From an uncultured Oscillospiraceae bacterium (GTDB taxonomy: Bacteria > Bacillota > Clostridia > Oscillospirales > Ruminococcaceae), in assembly GCA_934539585.1 (NCBI GenBank), contig CAKTCT010000004.1:43682-107681 (forward strand): 64,000 nt of DNA. The letters run 5' to 3'. Made by a program: the position numbers and the translations under genes. This document shows, piece by piece, positions 25,555-33,326 of the stretch (position 1 is the first letter of the stretch; each line of letters begins with the position of its first letter). The notes beneath the pieces were generated by a model. That model saw only the letters and a list, made by a program, of their open reading frames with translations. It was not told where the DNA came from and did no database searches.

Positions 25555-26598
25555 TTACAGCAAAATCTCCCGCTGGCCGTTTTCCGCAGAGCGGAAGGCC
25601 GCGTCCAGAATGGCCGTCACGTCCGCGCCGGCCCGGCCGTTGACCAGAGGCTCCCGGTCGTTTAAGACCGCGTCCACAAAATCGGCGATGATGGAGCTGG
25701 GGTAACGGTCCGCGAAGTCTTCTTCCTTCCAGTCCCCCAGGCTCTGCCACCTGTTTTCTGGGAAGGCGCAGCTGCCCATGACGAACCGGCGGTTCCCGTC
25801 CTGCTCTCTGGCGCAGGCTCCGGCTTTGGTGCCGAAAAGCTCGTATTCCAGCTTGTCCGCGCAGTCCGCCAGGTGGGCTTCGTAGCTGCACTCCACGGTA
25901 AGGGTGGAGCCGCCCTCCAGGCCCAGCATGACCATGGCGTAATCGTCCACGGAAAAGCCGCAGAGCCGGTTGGCCACGTTGGCCTTGACGGAGACCACCT
26001 TGGGATTGCCCAGAATGTACAGGGCCGCGTCGATCATGTGGGACCCTCTGCCGATGAGGATGCCGCCGCCGGCCTTGTTCTTATCGATCCGCCAGGCGGA
26101 ATCCGGGGAGAACATGAAGGCCGTGTACCGGGCCATCCACTTGGCGTTCATGGCGTAGACGTCCCCCAGGAGGCCCTGGCTCACCGCCTGCTTCAGCATC
26201 TTGACGTGGGGGCTCTGGCGGCGGTTGTAGTGGCAGCCCAGCTTCACCCCGGCCGCTTTGGCCGCCTGGACCATTTCCTCCGCCTCCCGGGCGTTCATGG
26301 CCAGGGGCTTTTCGCAGAACACGTGCTTCCCGGCGGCGATGGCGGCCATGGTCATCTGGTAGTGGAGGAAGTGGGGCGTCGCGATGAACACGGCGTCCAC
26401 CTCGCTGTCATTGACCAGCTGGCGGTAGTCGGTGTAGGTCCGGGAGACGTTGTGCTGGGCCGCCGCCCGCTGGAGCACGTCCTCCCGGGCGTCGCACAAA
26501 GCCGTGACCCGGGATCCCTCAATGCCTGCGATGATCCGGAAGTAGGTGCTTCCGTATCCCATCAGTCCGATGATTCCAATGCGCAATTCTTTTGCCAT
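25555..26598 (-). CDS. Gfo/Idh/MocA-family oxidoreductase
   Basis: A 347-residue NAD(P)-dependent dehydrogenase. It has the Rossmann motif IGIIGLMGYGSTY, the catalytic EKPLAMN text (HVFCEKPLAM, about residue 97), a hydrophobic sheet domain with IGRGSHMIDAALYILG, and a cysteine-containing middle (YEAHLADCADKLEYELFG). First gene of the long sugar operon and therefore the gene most directly under the LacI-type operator. The ATG at 26598 is used. An earlier in-frame ATG at 26640 lies inside the operator and upstream of the leader. Confidence 0.92.
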   Translation of the reverse strand: MAKELRIGIIGLMGYGSTYFRIIAGIEGSRVTALCDAREDVLQRAAAQHNVSRTYTDYRQLVNDSEVDAVFIATPHFLHYQMTMAAIAAGKHVFCEKPLAMNAREAEEMVQAAKAAGVKLGCHYNRRQSPHVKMLKQAVSQGLLGDVYAMNAKWMARYTAFMFSPDSAWRIDKNKAGGGILIGRGSHMIDAALYILGNPKVVSVKANVANRLCGFSVDDYAMVMLGLEGGSTLTVECSYEAHLADCADKLEYELFGTKAGACAREQDGNRRFVMGSCAFPENRWQSLGDWKEEDFADRYPSSIIADFVDAVLNDREPLVNGRAGADVTAILDAAFRSAENGQREILL

Positions 26599-26624
26599 AA
26601 TCAGCAGCCCCCTGTTTTTACTCA

Positions 26625-26642
26625 AAATGAATCGATTCATTT
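26625..26642. promoter_or_regulatory. Perfect palindromic LacI-type operator
   Basis: AAATGAATCGATTCATTT is an 18-bp perfect palindrome with the central CG step typical of LacI/GalR operators. It begins 5 bp downstream of the -10 box of the sugar operon, so a bound repressor would block initiation. The regulator gene lies divergently at 26786. Confidence 0.85.
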
Positions 26643-26647
26643 ACACG

Positions 26648-26676
26648 ATTCTACCACGTTTTCCGGGAAAAGTCAA
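26648..26676 (-). promoter_or_regulatory. Promoter of the ten-gene sugar operon
   Basis: TTGACT (26671-26676) and TAGAAT (26648-26653) stand 17 bp apart on the minus strand. The start of transcription would fall at the edge of the palindromic operator. Confidence 0.8.
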
Positions 26677-26737
26677 CTGCGACCGGAGAAAAAGCGGAGA
26701 TTTTTTTCGGTTCCGGCTTTCTATTTTTCGGAAAGTG

Positions 26738-26763
26738 TGCTAAAATGAAAAAAACGATTCATT
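26738..26763 (+). promoter_or_regulatory. LacI-gene promoter with half operator
   Basis: An extended -10 (TGC then TAAAAT, 26738-26746) precedes CGATTCATT (26754-26762), which is one arm of the operator at 26625. An AATGAA in front of it forms a wider-spaced inverted repeat. This suggests weaker autoregulation of the repressor gene. Confidence 0.6.
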
Positions 26764-26785
26764 GGATGAGGAGGGAAGTCCTGCG

Positions 26786-27802
26786 ATGCCAACCATTCGA
26801 GATGTGGCGAAGCTGACGGGCTTATCGGTGGGCACGGTGTCCAACGTGCTGAACAACGTTCCTACGGTTTCGGAGAAAAACCGGGAAAAGGTCTACGCCG
26901 CCATCGCCCAGCTGGGGTATCGGAAAAACCAGGCGGCCTCCCAGCTGCGGTCCAACCGGTCCAACGCCATCGGGCTGATCATCCCGGACATCACCAACCC
27001 CTTTTACCCGGAGATCGCCCGGGGCGTGGGGGACGCCGCCCGGCGGTCCGGCTACAACGTCTTTCTGTTCAACAAGGACCGCTCGGTCCAGGAGGAAAAG
27101 GAGGCCCTCAACGCCCTTCTGGAAAAGCAGGTGGACGGCATCCTCCTGTTCAAGCCCCACCTTTCGGCCAAGCGGGCCCGGGAGCTGCAGAAGCAGTGCG
27201 CCCTGGTCCTCTGCGACGCGGACCCGAAAGCTCTGAACTGCGACACGGTCAACGTGGACGACTACCAGGGCATGCGCACCGCCCTGGAGCAGGTCATTGC
27301 CATGGGCCACCGGCGGATCGCCTTCCTTTCCGGCCTGCCGGACTCGGTATCCAGCATGCGCCGGCTGAAAGCCTACCGGGACGTCCTGGCAGACCACGGC
27401 CTGCCCCAGCCGGAGGAATACGTCCGCTCCGGGGATTACACCGTGGAGTCCGGCCAGAAAGCCCTCCCGGCCCTGATGGCTCTGCCGGAGCCGCCCACGG
27501 CCATTGCCGCCGCCAACGACCTGATGGCGGTGGGCGTCGTCTCCCAGGCGGCGGAAATGGGGCTGCAGATTCCCAGGGACCTTTCCGTGACGGGCTACGA
27601 CGACGTTTCCGCCGCCCGCTGGATTTCCCCCCGGCTGACCACCACCTGGCACCCCAAGTACGAAATGGGGGAGGCGGCGGTCCGGCTGCTTCTGGACCGG
27701 ATCCGCGCCCGGCAGCAGGGGAAGGAGCTCCCCCGGCAGAGCCTCTCCATGGAAACGGAGCTGCGCATCCGGGACACCCTGGCCCCTCCCCGGGAAACAT
27801 AA
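26786..27802 (+). CDS. LacI/GalR-family repressor
   Basis: A 338-residue repressor. The N-terminal helix-turn-helix and hinge (TIRDVAKLTGLSVGTVSNVL, then VYAAIAQLGYRKNQAASQLR) is followed by a periplasmic-binding-protein-like ligand domain (IGLIIPDITNPFYPEIARG, IAFLSGLPDSVSS, TAIAAANDLMAVGVV, VTGYDDVSAARWISP). It should bind the palindrome at 26625 and release it on binding a sugar. ATG at 26786 with GGAGG 11 nt before it. A TTG start eight codons earlier lies on top of the ribosome-binding site. Divergent to, and the evident regulator of, the operon at 17192-26598. Confidence 0.95.
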   Translation: MPTIRDVAKLTGLSVGTVSNVLNNVPTVSEKNREKVYAAIAQLGYRKNQAASQLRSNRSNAIGLIIPDITNPFYPEIARGVGDAARRSGYNVFLFNKDRSVQEEKEALNALLEKQVDGILLFKPHLSAKRARELQKQCALVLCDADPKALNCDTVNVDDYQGMRTALEQVIAMGHRRIAFLSGLPDSVSSMRRLKAYRDVLADHGLPQPEEYVRSGDYTVESGQKALPALMALPEPPTAIAAANDLMAVGVVSQAAEMGLQIPRDLSVTGYDDVSAARWISPRLTTTWHPKYEMGEAAVRLLLDRIRARQQGKELPRQSLSMETELRIRDTLAPPRET

Positions 27803-27805
27803 GCG

Positions 27806-27850
27806 AAAACGCCCTTCGTCTGCAGCACTGGCAGGCGAAGGGCGTTTTTT
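27806..27850 (+). terminator. Terminator of the LacI gene (probably bidirectional)
   Basis: A 13-nt arm (AAAACGCCCTTCG) pairs with CGAAGGGCGTTTT and is followed by more Ts. The A-rich left side also gives a T-run on the minus strand, so it can end the convergent gene that stops at 27867. Confidence 0.85.
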
Positions 27851-27866
27851 CGTTGAAGCGGTCCCG

Positions 27867-30701
27867 CTATGTGCGGACGCAAAGGCAGAGAAGGGGCTCG
27901 CCGGTCAGGGCGGTGCTGCCGGAGGTCCCCGCCCCGTGGAACCGGGGGCCCCTGGGGTCGGCTTCAATGAGGGAGCCGTCCTTTTCCCGGCGGGCCGAGG
28001 GTTCCTTCTCCCCGCTGCCGGGGATGGAAAAGACCACGCCGCCGTCCAGGACGCAGCCGGAGTAGGCGGCGGCCTCCTCCGCTTCCAGGGCGTCCCCGTA
28101 GGCGTAGACCCGGACGTCCGCGCTGTCCCCGTCCCCGCCGCTTACCGTCAGGGTGCAGTCCTGGTCCTTGGGCAGCGAAACCACCAGGCCGGCAACGGTC
28201 TCGCTGATCCGGGCCTCGCCGCTGGACGAGCCGCCGGAGTAGCTGGACATCAACCGGTCCAGCTGGTCCCGGAGCTCCACCTGGAGCCGGTCCAGGGACG
28301 AGCGTTTGCTGGAGATCAGGACCTCCCGGTCGCTGGTGGAGTCATAGAAGTCCCCCTCGGTCCTGAGGCCCCCTTTTTCCAGCCGGACCAGGTACCACTC
28401 GGGATAATGGCCATCGCCCAGGGACATGAGGTCCCCGAACAGCTTGGACCCCAGGGTTTTCATCACGGCTTCGTCCCGGATTTCCCCGTCGGTTTTGCCG
28501 TAGGGGTAGGCCCCCAGCTTGTACCGGCCGAAGTTGATCAGGGTGTTTTGCAGAATCTGGTAGTAGGCGCTGGAGTCGTAGATGGTCTCCTCGGTCAGGG
28601 TGCGGACGGTGTCCACGGCCACGGCCCGCTGGCTCATGGGAATGGCCTGGGCGTCGGAAAGGCCGGAGAGCGCCCGGAAGGCGTCCAGGTAGTCCTCCCC
28701 GTTGGTGTACGGAAGGGAAAGGGTCACGCCGTACCGGGTGTACCCCCAGGCCGCCGGGGCCACATAGGGGACGATATCCACGGGGCTGACGATGTTGAAG
28801 ACGTTGGGGTCGTCGGCCTCCCCGGTCCGCTCCATCCACCTGACGGAGGCTCCGGCGGGGGTGGCGAAGGTGTAGGCGTAGAGGTTTTTCCGGTCCACAG
28901 CGACGCTGCCCAGGGTCTTCCGCTGCATCACCGTATGGGCCAGGAGGTTGGCCGTGGCCGCGCCCCGGCTGTACCCGGTGATCCAGAGCTTCAGCTCCCC
29001 CTGGATCAGCCCCTGGGACTCCAGCCGGGCCACGTAGTCGTTGAGCCCGGTCCAGACCCCGGTGGCCGCCTTCCAGAAGCCCATGTGGGGGATGCGGTTG
29101 TCCAGATTGGCTTCGGTCAGATAGAAGTTGCTGCCCCATTCGGCCCCGTAGCCGCCGCCCCGGATGGGCACGGCGATAAGGGTGTCGGTTCCGCCGTAGG
29201 AATTCTGGATATGCTTCACGGCCATGGAGTAGGCCACCTTATCCTCCCCGTCGGTCAGGGCCTTGTCGTAGTTCCGGAACTCGGCGTTGGAAAAACCCAG
29301 GGTCCCGTAAAGCTCCGCCACGTTCTGGGCCCGGCTCAGGTCGCCTGCGGCCAGGTCGTTGTTCCAGTTCAGGCTGTACGGGTGGGTAAAGGCGGACAGC
29401 TCCAGGCAGAGGGAGGCCAGGGAAAGGTCCGGCTGGTAGGTGTAGCCGCCGTCGTAGCCGTAGAAAAAGTTATCGTTATAGTAGAAGCTGTGCTCATGCT
29501 GGTTCCCGTCCGATGCGGCGTAGTGAAAGCTGGCGATGCCGCCGATAAAATCGTTGGGAAGGGCCGCCGTCTCCCCGGACTGGGAGGGCGGGGAGGAAAC
29601 CGAGGGTGCCGCGGGCTGGGAATCCGCCGTTTCCGCCGTGCGGAAGGGGATGTCCCGGAGCGGGGTCTCGGTGGGAATGTCGGTCAGGTCCCAGCCCTTC
29701 AGAATATTGACCCGGCTGTCCAGGAAGCAGCCCGGTCCGGCGGGGAGGTACCCGCTTTCGTTGATGGCGGCATGGGAGTTGCCGGGGTTATTGTTGGTGG
29801 CGATGTACTTATAGGGAATCTCATCCGCCACGCGGCAGTTTTCGGAGCCTGCATAGCCCAGCCAGGTCTCAAATCCGGCGGCGAGATAATACTCCACCTG
29901 GCAGCTGAGCTCCACCTTGTCCATGGCAAAGGCGGAGTTGATGCAGCGGGCCGTCTTGCCCAGGCTGGTAAGGCCCGAAAAGCTGGCCCCGTGGGATTGG
30001 GGCCCCGAGGAAGTGAAATGCCCCATCACCAGGCAGTGGTCGATGAGGGCGTTTTCCCCGTGGCTGTACATGGAAACACCCCCCAGCTGTGTGCCGGAAA
30101 GATAGCCTGTCACCGTCAGGTCCACATTGAGGTTGGCGATGCAGTCCCGGATGGTCCCGTCGTTGGTGATGGAGATGCCGCCGATGTACTGCTTATACTG
30201 GTCCTGAAGGTCGATCTTCATGGTGACGTTGCAGTTCTCGATGGTGCCGGTATTGACCTGGGCGATGCCGAAATAATTGACGTTGCCCACATACATCGCC
30301 CCGCCGTAATCGGAAAGGTGCTTGCCGTCCTCCTGGGTGTCGTGGATGGAGACGTTCAGGTTCCGGACGGTGCCGCTGTTATACCGCCAGATGCCGGTTT
30401 TCAGGTTGTAGATGGTATGGCCGTTGCCGTCAAAGACCATGTCCTCGCTGAGGTTGTGGGAGCAGGTCACCGCAGCGTCGCTGCTGCCGGTGTACATGCC
30501 GTAGGATTCCTTACTGGCGTCGATGTCGTTCATCAGGATCAGGTTTTTGCCGTGATAATAGGTCTCGTCCTTCAGCAGGTCTTCCATGTTGTAAATGGGG
30601 GTCCAGCCCTCGGGAACGGCCTCCGCCGCCCCGACGGAAAGGGGAAGCAGCGCCAGAAGCACCGCCAGGGCCAGAACTCCCGCCAGCAGTCGTTTTTTCA
30701 T
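27867..30701 (-). CDS. Large secreted protein with beta-helix and GYSRG lipase-like domain
   Basis: A 944-residue protein with a clean signal peptide (MKKRLLAGVLALAVLLALLP, cleavage near residue 28). Residues ~35-330 show a parallel beta-helix/GLUG-like repeat pattern (VFDGNGHTIYNLKTG, GTVRNLNVSIHD, NTGTIENCNVTM, NDGTIRDCIANL). A Ser/Pro-rich linker follows (~355-380), then an alpha/beta-hydrolase region with the nucleophile motif ITGYSRGAATANLLAH near residue 575 and VFNIVSPVDIVPYVAP after it, as in class 3 lipases. It is likely an extracellular esterase or lipase presented on a carbohydrate- or surface-binding scaffold. Substrate unknown. It follows a lipoprotein gene by 12 bp and no membrane anchor is seen. 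Confidence 0.8.
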   Translation of the reverse strand: MKKRLLAGVLALAVLLALLPLSVGAAEAVPEGWTPIYNMEDLLKDETYYHGKNLILMNDIDASKESYGMYTGSSDAAVTCSHNLSEDMVFDGNGHTIYNLKTGIWRYNSGTVRNLNVSIHDTQEDGKHLSDYGGAMYVGNVNYFGIAQVNTGTIENCNVTMKIDLQDQYKQYIGGISITNDGTIRDCIANLNVDLTVTGYLSGTQLGGVSMYSHGENALIDHCLVMGHFTSSGPQSHGASFSGLTSLGKTARCINSAFAMDKVELSCQVEYYLAAGFETWLGYAGSENCRVADEIPYKYIATNNNPGNSHAAINESGYLPAGPGCFLDSRVNILKGWDLTDIPTETPLRDIPFRTAETADSQPAAPSVSSPPSQSGETAALPNDFIGGIASFHYAASDGNQHEHSFYYNDNFFYGYDGGYTYQPDLSLASLCLELSAFTHPYSLNWNNDLAAGDLSRAQNVAELYGTLGFSNAEFRNYDKALTDGEDKVAYSMAVKHIQNSYGGTDTLIAVPIRGGGYGAEWGSNFYLTEANLDNRIPHMGFWKAATGVWTGLNDYVARLESQGLIQGELKLWITGYSRGAATANLLAHTVMQRKTLGSVAVDRKNLYAYTFATPAGASVRWMERTGEADDPNVFNIVSPVDIVPYVAPAAWGYTRYGVTLSLPYTNGEDYLDAFRALSGLSDAQAIPMSQRAVAVDTVRTLTEETIYDSSAYYQILQNTLINFGRYKLGAYPYGKTDGEIRDEAVMKTLGSKLFGDLMSLGDGHYPEWYLVRLEKGGLRTEGDFYDSTSDREVLISSKRSSLDRLQVELRDQLDRLMSSYSGGSSSGEARISETVAGLVVSLPKDQDCTLTVSGGDGDSADVRVYAYGDALEAEEAAAYSGCVLDGGVVFSIPGSGEKEPSARREKDGSLIEADPRGPRFHGAGTSGSTALTGEPLLCLCVRT

Positions 30702-30713
30702 CTCCGCCCGTCC

Positions 30714-31565
30714 TCAGAACCGATAGAATTCCGTCTGGTTGCTGTCCGGACGGTAGACGGAAACGTAGCTGCCGTCCCGGCTGATGTAGGCAAAGACCTC
30801 CGAGGCGTCCACCTCCGGCAGGCGGATGAGCTCCCCGCCGTCCAGGCCGTGGACCACGGCGTCAGAGCCGTCCGCCGTGACGTTGAGGACCAGCTCCTGG
30901 CCCTCAACAGCGCCGCCGCCCAGCTCCGCCACAATGGCCTCCATGGCGGGGAGGACCAGGGTGAAGTAGGGGTCCTCCGCGGTCTGGGTCCAGGTCAGGA
31001 CCTCCCGCTCCTCCTGGAGCGCGCCGTCAAAGCCGTAGATCTGGGCGTACAGCGTGTAGGTCTGGGGGTCGCCGTCCAGGAAATAGACGGTGTCGGCGGG
31101 AATTTCATTGCCGTCGGCGTCCTTCCAGACGAACCGGACCAGGCCCTGTCCGCAGAGGACCACCGGGGCCCCTTCCTCCCCCAGAATGACCTGGCCGGAC
31201 GCCGGGTTCACGGCGTAGTACCGGGTGCCGTAGCCCTTGGCCAGCCAGGAGGTGATGAACCACCCGCTCTGGCCGCTGCCGTCCAAAAGCCCCTGGTCGT
31301 AATCCATGACGTAGACCAGCTCCCCGGCGGTAATGGCGGGGGTCCCGGCGGCTGAAATCTCCGGCTGGGACGCGGGGACGGACTCAGGCTCCGATTCCGG
31401 CTCCGATTCGGGTTCGGACTCCGCCGCAGCGCCGCCCACGTCGGCCTGGGACTGGACCGGGGTCTCCGAGGGGATATTTTCCGAGGGCTCCTGGGTCCCG
31501 CCGCAGCCGCTGAAGGTCAGGGTCAGGGCCAGCAGCAGGCCAAAGAGCTTCTTGCTTCGATTCAT
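30714..31565 (-). CDS. Lipoprotein with Ser-Glu-Pro repeat linker
   Basis: A 283-residue lipoprotein with lipobox TFSGC (Cys21). The linker carries SEPESEPESEPES, coded by near-identical hexanucleotides that could expand or contract by slippage, then a globular domain of beta-rich text (ELVYVMDYDQGLL, RYYAVNPASGQVILGEEG). No named family is recognised. It is co-transcribed with the secreted 944-residue protein (12-bp gap), so the two probably act together at the cell surface. AGGAGG precedes the ATG. Confidence 0.8.
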   Translation of the reverse strand: MNRSKKLFGLLLALTLTFSGCGGTQEPSENIPSETPVQSQADVGGAAAESEPESEPESEPESVPASQPEISAAGTPAITAGELVYVMDYDQGLLDGSGQSGWFITSWLAKGYGTRYYAVNPASGQVILGEEGAPVVLCGQGLVRFVWKDADGNEIPADTVYFLDGDPQTYTLYAQIYGFDGALQEEREVLTWTQTAEDPYFTLVLPAMEAIVAELGGGAVEGQELVLNVTADGSDAVVHGLDGGELIRLPEVDASEVFAYISRDGSYVSVYRPDSNQTEFYRF

Positions 31566-31609
31566 GATGATTCCTCCTGTTTGTGCCGTAAGGGGTTGTT
31601 TCTTCTTCC

Positions 31610-31659
31610 ATTTTAGTATAAAATAGGAGAAAAGACAATCTGTGTCAGTCCCTGTGTCA
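31610..31659. promoter_or_regulatory. Divergent promoter region with direct repeats
   Basis: The palindrome ATTTTAGTATAAAAT (31610-31624) supplies a -10 box in each direction. TTGTCT-17-TAAAAT reads towards the lipoprotein gene. CTGTGTCA occurs twice, 12 bp apart, at 31640 and 31652, in the leader of the XRE gene, a candidate operator for that regulator. Confidence 0.5.
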
Positions 31660-31685
31660 ATGGATTATTTTCAGGAGGAACCCAT

Positions 31686-33122
31686 ATGTCCCGTTTCAGC
31701 CAATATCTCAAAATCCTGGTGGAGGAAAGCGGCATCCCCCACGCCGCCCTGGCCCGGGCCGCCGGAATCAACCGTCCCAACCTGCTGAACATCCTCAGCG
31801 GCAGCCGGAAGCCCTCCCGGAAGGACGTGGAAAGCCTGCTGCCCCACCTCCGGGCCTCCGCCGCCCAGCAGGCGGAGCTTCTGGAGCTGCTGGAGGGAGA
31901 GCTCCTGGGCCGGGACGTGGTGGAGCGCCGGGCCTGGGTCCGGGCCATGCTGGAGCAGCTGGACCGGTCCTTCCAGGCCACGCCGGTCCCCCGGCGGGTC
32001 TGGCCCGAGGCCGCAGGCACGCCCAGGGGGACGGAGCTTCTCTCCGGAGACGCCGCCATCCTCAACATGCTGGCGGCCCTGCTGACGGAGGGCGCCCGGC
32101 TGGGCGGGCAGCTGGTGTTTTTCCCGGGGTTCCCCAAGAGCTGGCTGCAAAAGAGCCTGTCCATCCTCTGGGGCCTGGAGGGGAAGGGACTGAAGGTGGC
32201 CCAGCTGGCGGAGTTCTGGAAGGCTCCCCAGGCCGAAGCCTGCACCGCCAACCTCCGGGAGCTGTTCGACGCCTTGCCCATGCTGCTCAGCGCCCGCTTT
32301 GACTACGAGCTGTGGTACTCCTACGCCGCCCACGTGGAGACGCCCCACGGCGGGGTGCTGTTTCCCTACTGCCTGCTGCTGCCCCAGGCGGTGTTCCTGC
32401 TCCACCGGGACGGCCAGCAGGCCCTGATCCTCCGGGACCCGGAGCTGCTCCGCTGCTGGGAGGAGGGGGCCCGGACCATGCTGGCCGGGGCCAAGCCCCT
32501 TTTCAGCCGCAATTTCGACACCCTGAGCATCCTCAACTACTATAACAGCGTGGACACCCGGTCCCACCGGTCCGGATTCCTGCAGTTCCAGCCCTGTCTG
32601 GTGCCCTACGCCGACCGGGAGATTCTGGAGCGGCTGATCCTGCCCCAGGTCCCGGAGCGGGAGAGTCTGATCCAGGCCATCCTCACCTACGGGGAGCTGC
32701 TGCGGCAGCAGTCCTACACCGGGCTGTTCTACGAAGGGGGGCTGCGGCTTTTCGCGGAGACGGGGTTCATCTGGGACCTGCCCCAGAACGGCTCCATCCC
32801 CGCGCCGCCGGACATCCGGAGGACCGTCCTGGAGCGGCTGTACCGGGACTGCGCGGAAAGCGAGCGCATCCTGCGCATCGCCAGGCCCCAGCGCCTGCGC
32901 CTTTCCCAGGACGTGATGGTCGCCGTCCGGGAGTACGTGGGGACCCACTTTGTCCTGCCCCTGGAGACCTCCGGGGAGTACTGCAACATCCGGGTGGAGG
33001 AGAGCACCATCACCGAAGCCTTCCTGGACTTCCTCACCGCCGCGGCGGATTCCGATTCCGTCTGTTCCAAGGAGGAGACCTTGGAGAAGATCGGGAGGGC
33101 GGTGGAGGGGGTGGAACGGTAA
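31686..33122 (+). CDS. XRE-type helix-turn-helix regulator with large C-terminal domain
   Basis: A 478-residue protein. Residues 5-60 form a Cro/CI-type helix-turn-helix (LARAAGINRPNLLNILSGSR, PSRKDVESLLPHL). The remaining ~400 residues are helical with no domain I can name; they contain aromatic-rich segments (FDYELWYSYAAHVE, SILNYYNSVDTRS). The length is well beyond a phage-type repressor, so the C-terminus is probably a sensor. It is divergent to the lipoprotein/secreted hydrolase pair, its likely target. AGGAGG is 7 nt before the ATG. The proteins encoded from 33327 onward are of different base composition and probably a separate unit. Confidence 0.8.
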   Translation: MSRFSQYLKILVEESGIPHAALARAAGINRPNLLNILSGSRKPSRKDVESLLPHLRASAAQQAELLELLEGELLGRDVVERRAWVRAMLEQLDRSFQATPVPRRVWPEAAGTPRGTELLSGDAAILNMLAALLTEGARLGGQLVFFPGFPKSWLQKSLSILWGLEGKGLKVAQLAEFWKAPQAEACTANLRELFDALPMLLSARFDYELWYSYAAHVETPHGGVLFPYCLLLPQAVFLLHRDGQQALILRDPELLRCWEEGARTMLAGAKPLFSRNFDTLSILNYYNSVDTRSHRSGFLQFQPCLVPYADREILERLILPQVPERESLIQAILTYGELLRQQSYTGLFYEGGLRLFAETGFIWDLPQNGSIPAPPDIRRTVLERLYRDCAESERILRIARPQRLRLSQDVMVAVREYVGTHFVLPLETSGEYCNIRVEESTITEAFLDFLTAAADSDSVCSKEETLEKIGRAVEGVER

Positions 33123-33326
33123 TGCCGTTCCTGGTCGATAAAAAAGCTGCTTTGTTAACCTCAAATCAGGATAAAATTTTTGAGACAGACAATCACTGTC
33201 CATGCAATGTAGTATAATAAAGCCATAAAATGTCAGTTTCCCTCGAACGGAAAACGGGTTCATATATTTTATGCAGGTGGGAGTCACGCACTCTGATTCA
33301 GGATTTATAGGGACGCAGGTGTTAAA
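33123..33326 (+). promoter_or_regulatory. AT-richer leader and promoter of the four-gene cluster
   Basis: This 204-bp gap is clearly more AT-rich than the genes to its left. TATAAT at 33213-33218 is a consensus -10. No good -35 box stands 16-18 bp upstream. A spaced inverted repeat (GACA-9-TGTC, around 33184-33200) lies just before it and could be an activator or repressor site. GCAGGTG stands 5 nt before the ATG at 33327. Confidence 0.5.

Noticed and set aside
17192..26598. Assignment of the operon to sulfoquinovose or apiose breakdown
   Set aside because: The split transketolase and isomerase are suggestive, but no sulfoquinovosidase, FGGY kinase or sulfoacetaldehyde enzyme is present; kept only as a hypothesis.
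27936..31355. A 1139-residue plus-strand open frame
   Set aside because: Antisense to the signal-peptide protein and the lipoprotein; no ribosome-binding site, low-complexity composition.
31671..33287. A 538-residue minus-strand frame
   Set aside because: Antisense to the XRE gene, Gly/Pro/Gln-rich text and no Shine-Dalgarno; a mirror of GC-rich codons.
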